A stretch of 33,786 nucleotides of DNA from JAERML01 sp035687895 (GCA_035687895.1 DASRUE010000249.1:1-33786), one strand, 5' to 3'. Positions 15,780 through 25,705 are shown, numbered from the stretch's first letter. Notes: generated by a model not told the origin, from the letters alone. Translations and numbers: made by a program.

Positions 15780-16976
15780 CTATGGTTCTTCTATTTCTAC
15801 TGAAAGCAATTCGAGCTGCGCTGCTTTCCATCCTGCATAGTTGTCGTTCAAGATGGCCTCACGTGCCGAGCGCATCAACCAGAGATAGAAATGGAGATTG
15901 TGGATGGAAGCAAGTTGAAGCGCCATGATCTCACGCGCTTTAAAAAGGTGACGGATGTAGGCGCGCGTGAACTTTCTGCATCCATAGCATTCACAGGTCG
16001 AATCAATCGGTGACAGATCATTGAAAAACCCCGCGTTCTTGATATTGACCTTACCGTTGCGCGTGAAAAAGACTGCGTTCCTTCCATTTCTCGTCGGCAG
16101 GACGCAATCAAACATATCAATCCCACGCTCAATTGATTCGAGAAGATTCTCCGGTGTGCCAACCCCCATAAGATACCGGGGTTTCTCGACCGGGAGGATT
16201 CCCGTGCACAACTCCGTCATGGCGTACATCATCTCCGCCGGCTCACCGACTGAAAGTCCACCAATGGCGTACCCTTCGAACCCCATTTCGACCAATGCTG
16301 TCGCCGATTCCTCACGTATCGCAGGAAACGTACCACCTTGAACGATTGGAAAGAGAGCTTGACGCTTGCCATAATGGGGTAAGGTCTGTTCCATCCTGGC
16401 CTTGCACCGTTGCGCCCACCGTAGAGTAAGACGACTCGAAGCCAGGGCATACTCTTCGTCGCATGGAAACGGCGTGCACTCATCAAGTACCATCATGATG
16501 TCGGAGCCGAGCGACCGTTGAATGTCCACCACACGTTCCGGGGTGAATCGATGCAAAGAGCCATCAATGTGCGATTTGAACTCGACACCATCATCTGAAA
16601 TGCCCCGGAGGTTGGAGAGACTGAAGACCTGATAACCACCGCTATCGGTCAAGATTGGCAAGTCCCAGTTCATAAAGCGATGCAACCCGCCTGCCTTCTC
16701 GATCAAATCGACCCCCGGACGCAGGTAAAGGTGATATGTGTTTCCGAGAATGACTTTCGCCCCGATTTCCTCAAGCTCCCTCGGCTCAACCGCCTTCACC
16801 GCCCCCTGCGTTCCGACTGGCACGAAGATCGGCGTCGGGATATACCCTCTATCTGTTGTCAGGAGGCCAGCGCGGGCTTTCCCATTCGTATGTATGAGCG
16901 AAAAGTTCAACGTACAAAGGTACCCATTTCGACCTGGAAAATCAACCAATGGAACCAGAGACGATGAACCGCTCAT
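15780..16976 (-). CDS. tgt: tRNA-guanine transglycosylase
   Basis: Tgt exchanges guanine-34 of GUN-anticodon tRNAs for preQ1 on the way to queuosine. The sequence shows the two catalytic aspartates, D111 in TDSGGYQVFSL and D290 in FDCVLPTRNGRNA. The zinc ligands are C328, C330 and C333 (CECYGC) with H359 (SIHN). The ATG at 16976 overlaps the preceding gene's stop (ATGA) and gives 398 residues, about 20 more than usual before FSLIHTNGKARAG. A TTG at 16910 could be the real start but has no clear ribosome site. Confidence 0.95.
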   Translation of the reverse strand: MSGSSSLVPLVDFPGRNGYLCTLNFSLIHTNGKARAGLLTTDRGYIPTPIFVPVGTQGAVKAVEPRELEEIGAKVILGNTYHLYLRPGVDLIEKAGGLHRFMNWDLPILTDSGGYQVFSLSNLRGISDDGVEFKSHIDGSLHRFTPERVVDIQRSLGSDIMMVLDECTPFPCDEEYALASSRLTLRWAQRCKARMEQTLPHYGKRQALFPIVQGGTFPAIREESATALVEMGFEGYAIGGLSVGEPAEMMYAMTELCTGILPVEKPRYLMGVGTPENLLESIERGIDMFDCVLPTRNGRNAVFFTRNGKVNIKNAGFFNDLSPIDSTCECYGCRKFTRAYIRHLFKAREIMALQLASIHNLHFYLWLMRSAREAILNDNYAGWKAAQLELLSVEIEEP

Positions 16977-17371
16977 TCCATAGATGAACTACGTACTCTC
17001 GTTTGAAGCCAGATGACCGCAACATAGAGGGAGGCACCCAAAGCATCAGCGAGGAGATCCCGCACGCTTGGGCTCCGGATGGGAACAAATATCTGATGTG
17101 CTTCGTCTATCATCCCATAGAAAACCGTTAGAAGCACACTGGCCAGCAGATGGTGGCGAGCGAAGAACGGAAACCTTCTCTGGTGTTTGACTGCCCGGTG
17201 GGTGAGAGCACAGAAGATAAAAAAGATAAAAAAATGGACAATCTTGTCTGCCATTGGCACGTTGATTTCAGGAAAGTCGTCTCCTGGAATCGAAGAACTG
17301 ATAAAAATCAAAAGAGCCCAGAGAATCACCGGCAACTGGTAACGGACGAACGGGTTCATAAGAATAGTCAT
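16973..17371 (-). CDS. VanZ-like small membrane protein
   Basis: A 132-residue protein with about four hydrophobic segments: LPVILWALLIFISSSIP, ADKIVHFFIFFIFCALTHR, HLLASVLLTVFYGMIDE and ADALGASLYVAVIWL. The features DKIVHF, GMIDEAHQIFVPIRSPSVRDLLADALG are those of the VanZ family, named after a teicoplanin-resistance gene. Most family members have no known function and no link to resistance. It overlaps both neighbours by four bases (ATGA at each end), so it is translationally coupled to nnrD/E and tgt. Confidence 0.85.
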   Translation of the reverse strand: MTILMNPFVRYQLPVILWALLIFISSSIPGDDFPEINVPMADKIVHFFIFFIFCALTHRAVKHQRRFPFFARHHLLASVLLTVFYGMIDEAHQIFVPIRSPSVRDLLADALGASLYVAVIWLQTRVRSSSME

Positions 17372-18924
17372 GCACCTTCCGATCGGGAAAGAGCGCCAGA
17401 GAGTGCGTCCGCAATATCCATCGCCATTACGCTTCGCTGGCCGAGTTGCTCCGATGCCATATCACCCGCCAGTCCATGAACAAACACTCCACTATACGCC
17501 GCATCCTCCGGAGTCATCCCCTGCCCGATGAACGCAGCTATGACACCTGCAAGGACATCGCCTGCTCCCGCTGTGGCCATTCCCGGGTTACCGGTCGAGT
17601 TCAGGTATGTGCTGCCGGAGGGGGTTGCAGTCACTGTCGGGGATCCCTTGAGTACTACGATACTCTTGAGCTGCTGCGCGCTCGAACGTCCGATTTGTAC
17701 GCGCAGGGTCTCAATCTCTTTTGTAGGTTTTCCGATGAGGCGGCTCAACTCACCTACATGCGGAGTAAGGACGGCCGGAATTCTTCTTCGCTTTAAGAGC
17801 GAGGGTTGCTCCGCGATCGCCGTAAGTCCATCCGCATCTATTACTATTGGCTTGTGGATTCTGCTCACTATATCACGGATGAGCTGGCCGGTTTCCTTAT
17901 TCACCGACAGTCCGGGACCGATCACTACCACGTCTGCCCATTCAACCCGTTCATTGATGACTTTAAGAGCAGCGGCCGCTATTGTCCCTTCGCTCGTTTC
18001 CTCCAATGGGGTCATCATCACTTCAGTAGCTTTCCGGACCAACGCCCCGTGGATGGACCGCGGCACGCCGAGAACGACAGCACCAGCACCTGATCGCATC
18101 GCACCTTGCGCACACATGATAGGAGCCCCGGTAAGGCCGCGTGAACCTGCCAGAATGAATATCTTACCAACCGAATGTTTGTGCGCAGTGAGCGATCGCT
18201 TCGGAAGAACACTCTTCACGTCATCCGCGAGAATCCGGGCCGCCGGGCTGGCAATTGATGCAAAAGCCCTTCGGGGAATACCGATATCGACAGGCACAAG
18301 ATCGCCTGTGTGATCCCGACAGGCTCCAACGTACTGCCCAACCTTTGCCAGACCCATGGTCACGGTCAGGTTTGCATTCACACAAATGCCTTCGACCGCG
18401 CCCGTCGTGGCGTTTGCACCTGACGGAATATCTACTGCGACGGTGTACTTCCCTTTTGCGTTGATCCAGCGGATCGCCCGTTCCTGCATGCCGCGCACAC
18501 TCCCGGAGAAGCCCGTCCCGAAGATCGCATCAACGACAATATCCGGCGTTGGGAGTCGAGTCAATGAAGCAGAAATTTCCTGCATCGCCAGATCAGGTTG
18601 TCGATCCTTGAGCAACTTCAACAGCACCTGCAGGTTGGTCTTCGCGTCTCCCTTCACTTCAGACTTCCTGCAGAGGAGAGCAACATAAACTCGCGCCCCG
18701 AGATTCAGCAGGTGCCGTGCGACTACAAACCCGTCACCACCATTGTTTCCTTTGCCGCAGAATACAACCACCTGTCGACTTTCCACGCTTCCGTACCGGC
18801 GTGTTAATTCCTCCACGCAGGCACGTCCTGCGTTCTCCATCAGGAGGAGTCCGGGAATTGCATATTTTGTGATCGCAATGCGATCGCATTGCTGCATCTG
18901 GTCCGCAGTAACAAGCACCTGCAT
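17368..18924 (-). CDS. nnrD/nnrE: Bifunctional NAD(P)H-hydrate repair enzyme (epimerase plus dehydratase)
   Basis: The protein repairs NADH and NADPH damaged by hydration. The N-terminal YjeF_N half (about residues 1-215) epimerises R- and S-hydrates and shows VVVFCGKGNNGGDGFVVARHL. The C-terminal ribokinase-like half dehydrates S-hydrates at the cost of ATP or ADP and shows GLSVNKETG, KGSPTVTATPSG and GNPGMATAGAGDVLAG. The ATG at 18924, eight bases after the nuoN stop, gives 518 residues and the family start MQVLVTADQM. A frame running back into nuoN to 18981 is not credible. Confidence 0.95.
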   Translation of the reverse strand: MQVLVTADQMQQCDRIAITKYAIPGLLLMENAGRACVEELTRRYGSVESRQVVVFCGKGNNGGDGFVVARHLLNLGARVYVALLCRKSEVKGDAKTNLQVLLKLLKDRQPDLAMQEISASLTRLPTPDIVVDAIFGTGFSGSVRGMQERAIRWINAKGKYTVAVDIPSGANATTGAVEGICVNANLTVTMGLAKVGQYVGACRDHTGDLVPVDIGIPRRAFASIASPAARILADDVKSVLPKRSLTAHKHSVGKIFILAGSRGLTGAPIMCAQGAMRSGAGAVVLGVPRSIHGALVRKATEVMMTPLEETSEGTIAAAALKVINERVEWADVVVIGPGLSVNKETGQLIRDIVSRIHKPIVIDADGLTAIAEQPSLLKRRRIPAVLTPHVGELSRLIGKPTKEIETLRVQIGRSSAQQLKSIVVLKGSPTVTATPSGSTYLNSTGNPGMATAGAGDVLAGVIAAFIGQGMTPEDAAYSGVFVHGLAGDMASEQLGQRSVMAMDIADALSGALSRSEGA

Positions 18925-18931
18925 AAGGGAC

Positions 18932-20356
18932 CTAGAAGAAGTGTGTCGTGAGGTTGATGATGATTGCAGGGAAGATGCCAAATATCACCAGGCCGGCTGC
19001 AGAGAGAACCAAGGCTGTAACGCCCAGTGTCGACACTTCAGCGTTCATCATGGAAGCCTGTTCCTTGAAGTACATCAGAACCACAAGGCGAAGATAGTAG
19101 TAAGCGGAAACAACACTCATCAATACACCGACGATGGCAAGCCAAGTGTAACCTGCCTCCACAGCTCCGGCGAAAACGTAGTACTTGCCGAAGAAGCCTG
19201 CAAACGGGGGTATCCCGGAGAGCGAGAACATGAAAAGCGCCATCAAGGCAGCGAGTGTTGGTCGGTGGGCAGACAGTCCCGCGTAATCATCGAATGTAAG
19301 GTTCTGCCCCTCCTTTGATTCGAGAATGGAAAGAACACCGAAAGCGCCCAGATTCATGAACGTATACGCCACGAGATAGAAGAGGACCCCATTGCTTCCC
19401 AGTTCGTTCGCAGCAACAATACCGGAAAGAATATAGCCGGCATGTGCAATGCTGGAGTAGGCAAGCATTCTCTTCAGGTTCGATTGGGAGATGGCGATGA
19501 CATTTCCTATGACCATCGAAATGGCCGCGATAACGGCAATGACGTCACGGATGGAAGCCGTGGCATTCACTAACGCGGGGGCAAAGATCAGAAGGAATGC
19601 AGAGAATGCGGCAGCCTTTCCACCGGTGGACATGAAACCGCTCACCGTGGTGGGTGAGCCTTCGTACACGTCCGGCACCCACATATGAAATGGCACCGCT
19701 GCCACCTTGAATACCAGTCCGACCAGGAGCAAACCCAACCCGATCACGAACGTGGTCCCACCGGGATGTATGGTCGCGTACTGAACGATCTGTGCAATAT
19801 TGGTCGTCCCTGCCGCTCCGTACAGAAGTGCGATTCCGTAAAGAAGAAACCCTGTAGCGAAAGCGCCAAGCAGAAAGTACTTGAGCGCAGCCTCGTTGCT
19901 CGTCGCCCGCTTTCGTGCAAATCCGGCAAGGATATAGAATGAAATCGACATCACTTCAAGACCAAGGAAGAACACCACAAGGTCAGCGGCGGCAGCCATC
20001 AAGATCATCCCCGTCACCGCGAAGAGGATCAGCGAATAGTACTCCCCGTGCTCGATATTCTCTTTCTTGATGTATGAGTTCGACAGCATGATACTCAGAA
20101 TCCCCGCGACGGAGAACACGATCGCAAAGAAATTTGCGTAGCCACCAGTGGTGACCATGCCGAAGTAGGCTGTCCCCGTGCTTTCGACCCCCTGGAGCGC
20201 GACGCCAGCAGACAGGGCGAGACCAATGATCGAAACCCAGCAGTTCAGCGTCTCAGTTCTATCGTGAAGAGATTCGATGACGAGAACGATCAATGCCGCC
20301 AGTGAGACGATCGTAAGCGGCGCGGTCGTGAGAATGTCATTCAGTGAAATGGTCAT
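18932..20356 (-). CDS. nuoN: NADH-quinone oxidoreductase subunit N
   Basis: An antiporter-like proton-pumping subunit of the complex I membrane arm. The 474-residue, almost wholly hydrophobic product carries the family signatures FYILAGFARKRATSNEAALKYF, FHMWVPDVYEGSPTTVSGFM and KRMLAYSSIAHAGYIL. The latter two mark the broken helix and the conserved lysine region. It begins 15 bases after the antiporter gene and ends eight bases before nnrD/E. Confidence 0.96.
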   Translation of the reverse strand: MTISLNDILTTAPLTIVSLAALIVLVIESLHDRTETLNCWVSIIGLALSAGVALQGVESTGTAYFGMVTTGGYANFFAIVFSVAGILSIMLSNSYIKKENIEHGEYYSLILFAVTGMILMAAAADLVVFFLGLEVMSISFYILAGFARKRATSNEAALKYFLLGAFATGFLLYGIALLYGAAGTTNIAQIVQYATIHPGGTTFVIGLGLLLVGLVFKVAAVPFHMWVPDVYEGSPTTVSGFMSTGGKAAAFSAFLLIFAPALVNATASIRDVIAVIAAISMVIGNVIAISQSNLKRMLAYSSIAHAGYILSGIVAANELGSNGVLFYLVAYTFMNLGAFGVLSILESKEGQNLTFDDYAGLSAHRPTLAALMALFMFSLSGIPPFAGFFGKYYVFAGAVEAGYTWLAIVGVLMSVVSAYYYLRLVVLMYFKEQASMMNAEVSTLGVTALVLSAAGLVIFGIFPAIIINLTTHFF

Positions 20357-20371
20357 GGAAACATCTGTACG

Positions 20372-21874
20372 CTATTGTCCGGCAAAGTAAAAGAACCAGA
20401 TGATGACAAAAACCGGCAAGAGAATCGGAATCGTATACTTGAACACGTATCCAAAGAAACTCGGACACTCCACCCCGCTCTGCTCGGCAATCGCTTTTAC
20501 CATGAAGTTCGGGCCATTACCAATGTACGTGCAGGCCCCGAAGAACACAGCCGCGATCGAGATTGCCTGAATGTAAATATTGTGGTTACCAATCAAGTAC
20601 GACACACTGATGTCGTCCAAGGGCACATTCCCCGTCATCACCAGATCACCGTGGTATTGCATCAGTGTCAAGAACGTATTCTTGATTTCTATTGCATGTG
20701 GTCCCGCAACCTGCGCGAAATCAGCTCCGTGCGTTTGCACGAGGTGCTGGACCTGTTGAACGATCTCCTCATTCACGAACAATCCGATTGCCGCACTCAG
20801 GAATGTCAGGTACGTTGGGGCGTTATCCAGGAATGCGGACAGAATACCGGTAGCCCAATAAAATTGCTCTGCCCGAGCAATTCCCGTTTGTGCTGCGTTC
20901 TGTTCGAGCCACTGCAGGGCCGGGATCATCGTGGCAAAGATACCAATGAACAGAATGGCAACTTCCTTGATCGGCAGGAAGTTGAACTCATTCTTCTTGT
21001 GGATCTCAGGCTTTGTCGTATAGTATGATCCGATCGCCGCCAACAGCATCAACAACTCACGAAGGAAGAGAGGCCTCGTTATGAACACGGCAACGAGAAT
21101 CATGACGAGGAAGAAAACGTTCTGGACTCCGATGGCCTCCCCCTCTTCTTCCGCTCCTTCCACACCATGCCGCACTGCCGCAGAGAGTTTGTTGAAGTGC
21201 AGGAGGTCAACGACATAGAACATCGCGAGGACCGCGATCATGCCAATTGCCCATTTGTACCAAAGATGTTCAGCTACCCAGAAGAACGGAATTCCCTTCA
21301 GATAACCGAGGAACAACGGTGGATCACCAATGGGCGTCAGCGCTCCCCCCATGTTGCTCACGATGAAAATAAAGAAGACAATGTGGTACGGCTTGATCCG
21401 GTATCGGTTCACCCGGATGTAAGGACGGATCAGTATCATCGATGCGCCAGTTGTGCCAACAATATTGGAGATCACCGCGCCAATGGCCAGAAGGAAAACA
21501 TTCGCCAGCGGTTTTGATTTTCCCTTGATCTTGATATGAATCCCGCCGGCAACCACAAACAGGGAACCGATCAACATGATGAAGCTGATGTACTCAGATC
21601 CCGTATGCAAAAGGCGCTCCACGTTCCCCAAACCGAAAATGTAGTAGGAAACGGTCACGAGGCCCAACGCAATCGACACATAAGGATAGTTGTGTTCCCA
21701 CCAGTGCCGGTTTATGAATGGGGCGATCGCGATAGAGAGAAGGAGCACGACAAACGGGATGATCATCCAGGGGTTCACCGGTGCACCGATACTTCCATCC
21801 CCGGCAAATGAAGCCTGGCTGACCAATGCAATCGCAAGACTTAGAAGCGCTAACCGTCGGATCAGGAGCATCAT
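20372..21874 (-). CDS. nhaD: NhaD-type Na+/H+ antiporter (ion transporter superfamily)
   Basis: A 500-residue membrane protein that is not a complex I subunit. It has an N-terminal signal-like helix (MMLLIRRLALLSLAIALVSQ), about a dozen hydrophobic segments and the motif GGALTPIGDPPLFLG at 176-190. Later come AFLDNAPTYLTFL and ACTYIGNGPNFMVKAIAEQ, which are features of the NhaD/ArsB-CitT ion transporter superfamily. NhaD proteins exchange Na+ or Li+ for H+. The ATG at 21874 overlaps the nuoM stop, and nuoN starts 15 bases after its end, so it is co-expressed with complex I. An nhaD homologue among complex I genes is known from Rhodothermus marinus. The ion specificity is inferred. Confidence 0.85.
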   Translation of the reverse strand: MMLLIRRLALLSLAIALVSQASFAGDGSIGAPVNPWMIIPFVVLLLSIAIAPFINRHWWEHNYPYVSIALGLVTVSYYIFGLGNVERLLHTGSEYISFIMLIGSLFVVAGGIHIKIKGKSKPLANVFLLAIGAVISNIVGTTGASMILIRPYIRVNRYRIKPYHIVFFIFIVSNMGGALTPIGDPPLFLGYLKGIPFFWVAEHLWYKWAIGMIAVLAMFYVVDLLHFNKLSAAVRHGVEGAEEEGEAIGVQNVFFLVMILVAVFITRPLFLRELLMLLAAIGSYYTTKPEIHKKNEFNFLPIKEVAILFIGIFATMIPALQWLEQNAAQTGIARAEQFYWATGILSAFLDNAPTYLTFLSAAIGLFVNEEIVQQVQHLVQTHGADFAQVAGPHAIEIKNTFLTLMQYHGDLVMTGNVPLDDISVSYLIGNHNIYIQAISIAAVFFGACTYIGNGPNFMVKAIAEQSGVECPSFFGYVFKYTIPILLPVFVIIWFFYFAGQ

Positions 21875-23442
21875 TCAACCACATCCTTCGCCGTTCCGGA
21901 TGTCTGTTCCGCGGTGACCGACTGACCACCTGCCCGGGCATCCTGAATCTGCTGGATGATCTGGCGGGAGGAAAGAGCCGACTTTTCAAGAAACGTATTT
22001 GGGTAGAATCCAATCCAGACGATAAGGACAACAACAGGAACCAGCACCACAATCTCCCGCATCGAAAGGTCCACCAACTTATGATTTGCGGGGTTGTCCA
22101 GCTTGCCAAAGAAGACACGCTGGTAGCTCCACAACAGATAGACCGCCGCAAAGATCACGCCGGTCGCTCCGAAGATCGCAAACCAATAGCTGGCAAGGAA
22201 CTGGGACTTGAACGCCCCCAGCAGAATCAGGAACTCACCCACGAACCCATTCAGCCCGGGGAGTCCAACTGATGATAACATGACGATCATGAAGAAGCTG
22301 GCATAGACTGGCATCTGCTTCGCCAATCCACCAAAGTCCGCGATCATCCGTGTATGGCGACGGTCGTAGATCATTCCCACGAGAAGAAAGAGCGCTCCTG
22401 TCGAAAGGCCGTGGTTGATCATCTGGATAACACTTCCCTGCATCCCCTCTTCGTTCAGCGCAAAAATGCCGAGCACGACAAAGCCGAGGTGACTCACCGA
22501 CGAGTACGCAACTAGCTTTTTGAGATCAGTCTGCACCATAGAAACAAGCGCGCCGTATATGATGCCGATGACAGCAAGGACGGCAATATACGGAAGGTAT
22601 GTAAACGTCGCGTACGGGAATAACGGCAGGCAGAAGCGAACTAGTCCGTAGGTTCCCATCTTCAGGAGGACGCCGGCAAGAATCACGCTTCCTGCGGTCG
22701 GAGCCTGGACGTGCGCATCCGGCAACCAGGTGTGAAATGGAAAAAGCGGAACCTTAATGCAGAAGCTGAGCGTGAAAGCGAGGAACATCCATGATTGAAT
22801 TCCCATCGGAATACCCGGCGCAATCGCGTACAACTTCATCAGATCGGTGGTGAAACTCCCTCCGGGTTGTGTGGACGCATACACTCCAAGCCAGATGATC
22901 GCGACCAGCATGAGCAGGCTTCCAGCCATCGTGTAAAGGAAAAACTTGACCGCCGCATAAATTCTCTCGCCGCCACCCCAGATACCGATAATAAAGTACA
23001 TCGGGATGAGCATGAACTCCCAGAACACATAGAACAAGAACATGTCCAGGGCGATGAACACGCCAAGCGTTCCCACTTCCAGGAGCAACATCAGGGCAAC
23101 GTATCCCTTCAGCTTCTGTTCAATAGACTCCCAGGAGGCGAGCAACGCAATCGGCGTGAGAAAGGTCGTTAGTACCACCAGGAGAAGCGAGATTCCATCG
23201 ATGCCCATGTGATAGGAGATATCCAGACTCGGAATCCAGAGATGCTTTTCCACGAACTGCATGCCCGGCGTTGCACCATCGAACCCAAGGAAGAGCCAGA
23301 CGGAGGCGATAAAAGCAAGGCCGGACGAACCAAGGCCGATGGCCTTGATGAGGGTCTTGGATTCCGCCCGAAGGAATGAGATGAGCAGCGCACCAACAAG
23401 CGGAAGAGCAAGAATGAGACTGAGAATGTAACTATCGTTCAT
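21871..23442 (-). CDS. nuoM: NADH-quinone oxidoreductase subunit M
   Basis: A proton-pumping membrane subunit of complex I, 523 residues. Diagnostic segments include YHMGIDGISLLLVVLTTFLTP, FYVFWEFMLIPMYFIIGIWGG (with the pump glutamate) and HTWLPDAHVQAPTAGSVILAG. LLKMGTYGLVRF and KKLVAYSSVSHLGFVVLG are also present. The C-terminus carries a non-conserved Gln/Ser/Thr-rich tail after the last helix. Fifteen bases separate it from nuoL, and it overlaps the following antiporter gene by four bases. Confidence 0.96.
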   Translation of the reverse strand: MNDSYILSLILALPLVGALLISFLRAESKTLIKAIGLGSSGLAFIASVWLFLGFDGATPGMQFVEKHLWIPSLDISYHMGIDGISLLLVVLTTFLTPIALLASWESIEQKLKGYVALMLLLEVGTLGVFIALDMFLFYVFWEFMLIPMYFIIGIWGGGERIYAAVKFFLYTMAGSLLMLVAIIWLGVYASTQPGGSFTTDLMKLYAIAPGIPMGIQSWMFLAFTLSFCIKVPLFPFHTWLPDAHVQAPTAGSVILAGVLLKMGTYGLVRFCLPLFPYATFTYLPYIAVLAVIGIIYGALVSMVQTDLKKLVAYSSVSHLGFVVLGIFALNEEGMQGSVIQMINHGLSTGALFLLVGMIYDRRHTRMIADFGGLAKQMPVYASFFMIVMLSSVGLPGLNGFVGEFLILLGAFKSQFLASYWFAIFGATGVIFAAVYLLWSYQRVFFGKLDNPANHKLVDLSMREIVVLVPVVVLIVWIGFYPNTFLEKSALSSRQIIQQIQDARAGGQSVTAEQTSGTAKDVVE

Positions 23443-23457
23443 GGAATAAGTGTCAGA

Positions 23458-25389
23458 TTAATGTGCAATCAGCCAGCCGAGAATGACCACCACGCCGAGG
23501 AGAAAGACAAACACGTAGTTTTGCGCCACACCCGTTTGCCCCATCCTAATCACCTTGCTCACACCGCCGAAGAACTTCGCCAGGCCATTTACGAGTCCAT
23601 CGATCATCCCCACATCGACAATTCTCCACAGCAGCGTTTCCGAGCTCTTCTGGATAGGAGTTACAACGGCAGCGTCGTACGCTTCATCGACATAGTATTT
23701 GTTCCATAGGAGTTTGTAGAGTCCTGGCACTTTTGTACTCAACTGCTGTGGTACCTCCTGTTTCTTCAGGTACCAGAGTCGGGCAAGAAGAATACCGCCA
23801 ACCCCCACCCCTACCGAAAGAGCCATGAGCACGTATTCGATCGTCTCCATGCCGTGACCGGGCAGCGCCATCACCAGATTCGCTCGCTCGAACACAGGCT
23901 CCAGCCAATGGTCAATCGCATTTCCACCCCCGAGGCTTGCAGGCACTCCCACAAATCCTCCCACCACAGAGAGGAGAGCAAGTATAATCAACGGCACCGT
24001 CATCGTCTTCGGCGACTCGTGCGGATGCTTATCCGACCCCCAACGCTTCTCTCCATCGAAGGTAAGAACGGTGAGACGAGACATGTAGAACGCCGTAAGT
24101 GCCGCACCAACCAGTCCCACAAGCCAAAGACCCCACGTCCCATTGGAGAACACCTTCCAGAGAATCTCATCTTTGCTGAAGAAGCCAGAGAAAGGAAAAA
24201 TACCCGCGATTGCGATCATTGCAATGAAAAAGGTCCAGTACGTAATGGGCAAGTATTTCCTTAAGCCGCCCATTTTCTGGATGTCCTGCTCGTCGTGCAT
24301 TGCGTGGATGACGGAGCCGGATCCGAGGAAGAGAAGCGCTTTGAAGAAGGCGTGCGTCATTAGGTGAAAGAGGCCGGCTGCGAATGCACCAACCCCGAGC
24401 GCAAGGAACATATACCCGAGCTGACTGACTGTCGAGTACGCAAGCACTTTCTTGATGTCGTTCTGGACGAGTCCAATCGTCGCTGCTAACAACGCAGTTG
24501 CGGCACCGATAATGGCAACGATCTCCATCGTTGCGGGTGCAAGCGCGTAAAGGAGCGAACAACGAGCGACCATGTAGACGCCGGCCGTGACCATTGTTGC
24601 AGCATGGATGAGTGCGCTGACGGGCGTCGGACCAGCCATCGCGTCAGGAAGCCAGACGAAGAGTGGAATTTGTGCGGACTTGCCGGTCGCACCAACGAAC
24701 AACGCCAGCGTCATCCAGAAGATGACAGGTGAACCGACTGACATCGTTCCGGCCTGTGCAAACACGCCCTGGAAGTTGAGCGTCCCGAACGTCACAAAGA
24801 TGAGAAACATGCCGATCAGGAACCCGAAATCACCAATGCGGTTGACGATGAACGCCTTCTTCGCCGCATCGCCAGTCGTTCCCTTCTCAAACTTCCTGTC
24901 GTACCAGAACCCGATCAGCAGATACGAACAGAGCCCAACGCCCTCCCAGCCGAGAAACAACAGAAGAAAATTGTCGGCAAGCACCAGGTTGAGCATGGCA
25001 AAGATGAAGAGGTTCATGTAGGCGAAGAATCTCCAGAACCCGGGGTCCCCATGCATATAACCGATGGAGTACACATGAATCAGGAAACCAACGCCGGTCA
25101 CGATCAACATCATGAGGACGGAAAGCTGGTCAACCTGGTATGCAAAGCTGACGTTCAATGATCCCGCTGAGATCCATGAAAAGAGATGGACGATGTGTAC
25201 CCGTTCTTCCACACCGCTCCCCATCATCTCAAAGAAAATCACGCAGGCGATGACGAATCCGATTCCGACCGTCGCGCTGCCGATAATCCCCACGAGATTC
25301 TCCGACCGAAGTTTCCTGCCGACCAGACCATTGATCAGAAAGCCGAGGAGAGGAAGAAAGACTGCATAACCGATAAGTTGATGAGCCAT
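23458..25389 (-). CDS. nuoL: NADH-quinone oxidoreductase subunit L
   Basis: The distal pump subunit of complex I, whose long lateral helix ties the membrane arm together. The 643-residue product shows SFAYQVDQLSVLMMLIVTGVG, FLGWEGVGLCSYLLIGFW and the signature PDAMAGPTPVSALIHAATMV. KKVLAYSTVSQLGYMFLA and HAFFKALLFLGSGSVIHAMHD follow, then a lateral-helix C-terminal region. Length is typical. It lies ten bases after nuoK. Confidence 0.97.
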   Translation of the reverse strand: MAHQLIGYAVFLPLLGFLINGLVGRKLRSENLVGIIGSATVGIGFVIACVIFFEMMGSGVEERVHIVHLFSWISAGSLNVSFAYQVDQLSVLMMLIVTGVGFLIHVYSIGYMHGDPGFWRFFAYMNLFIFAMLNLVLADNFLLLFLGWEGVGLCSYLLIGFWYDRKFEKGTTGDAAKKAFIVNRIGDFGFLIGMFLIFVTFGTLNFQGVFAQAGTMSVGSPVIFWMTLALFVGATGKSAQIPLFVWLPDAMAGPTPVSALIHAATMVTAGVYMVARCSLLYALAPATMEIVAIIGAATALLAATIGLVQNDIKKVLAYSTVSQLGYMFLALGVGAFAAGLFHLMTHAFFKALLFLGSGSVIHAMHDEQDIQKMGGLRKYLPITYWTFFIAMIAIAGIFPFSGFFSKDEILWKVFSNGTWGLWLVGLVGAALTAFYMSRLTVLTFDGEKRWGSDKHPHESPKTMTVPLIILALLSVVGGFVGVPASLGGGNAIDHWLEPVFERANLVMALPGHGMETIEYVLMALSVGVGVGGILLARLWYLKKQEVPQQLSTKVPGLYKLLWNKYYVDEAYDAAVVTPIQKSSETLLWRIVDVGMIDGLVNGLAKFFGGVSKVIRMGQTGVAQNYVFVFLLGVVVILGWLIAH

Positions 25390-25399
25390 GATCAGAGCA

Positions 25400-25705
25400 C
25401 TACCACTTCAGTATGTTGATCTCGTCGATGTTAACGGTTTGCTTGTTACGGAAGAGAGAAATCACGATGGCCAATCCAACAGCGGCCTCCGCGGCAGCGA
25501 CCGCCATGACAAAGAAGACAAGAACCTGTCCGGTAATGTCCCCCATGAAGGATGAGAATGCAATCAGTGTCAGGTTCACGGAGTTGAGCATCAGTTCGAT
25601 GCACATGAACACGACGATGGCATTCCGGCGGGTCAACACACCTGCAACGCCAATCGTGAACAGGATGGCGCTCAGTGCGAGGTACGAAGCAAGCGAGACG
25701 GGCAT
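25400..25705 (-). CDS. nuoK: NADH-quinone oxidoreductase subunit K
   Basis: A 101-residue, three-helix subunit at the heel of the complex I membrane arm. It contains the hallmark GVLTRRNAIVVFMCIELMLNSVNLTL with the conserved glutamate (E in IELMLN). The second helix pair (VFFVMAVAAAEAAVGLAIVI) carries the second conserved glutamate. It starts 17 bases after nuoJ. Confidence 0.96.
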   Translation of the reverse strand: MPVSLASYLALSAILFTIGVAGVLTRRNAIVVFMCIELMLNSVNLTLIAFSSFMGDITGQVLVFFVMAVAAAEAAVGLAIVISLFRNKQTVNIDEINILKW

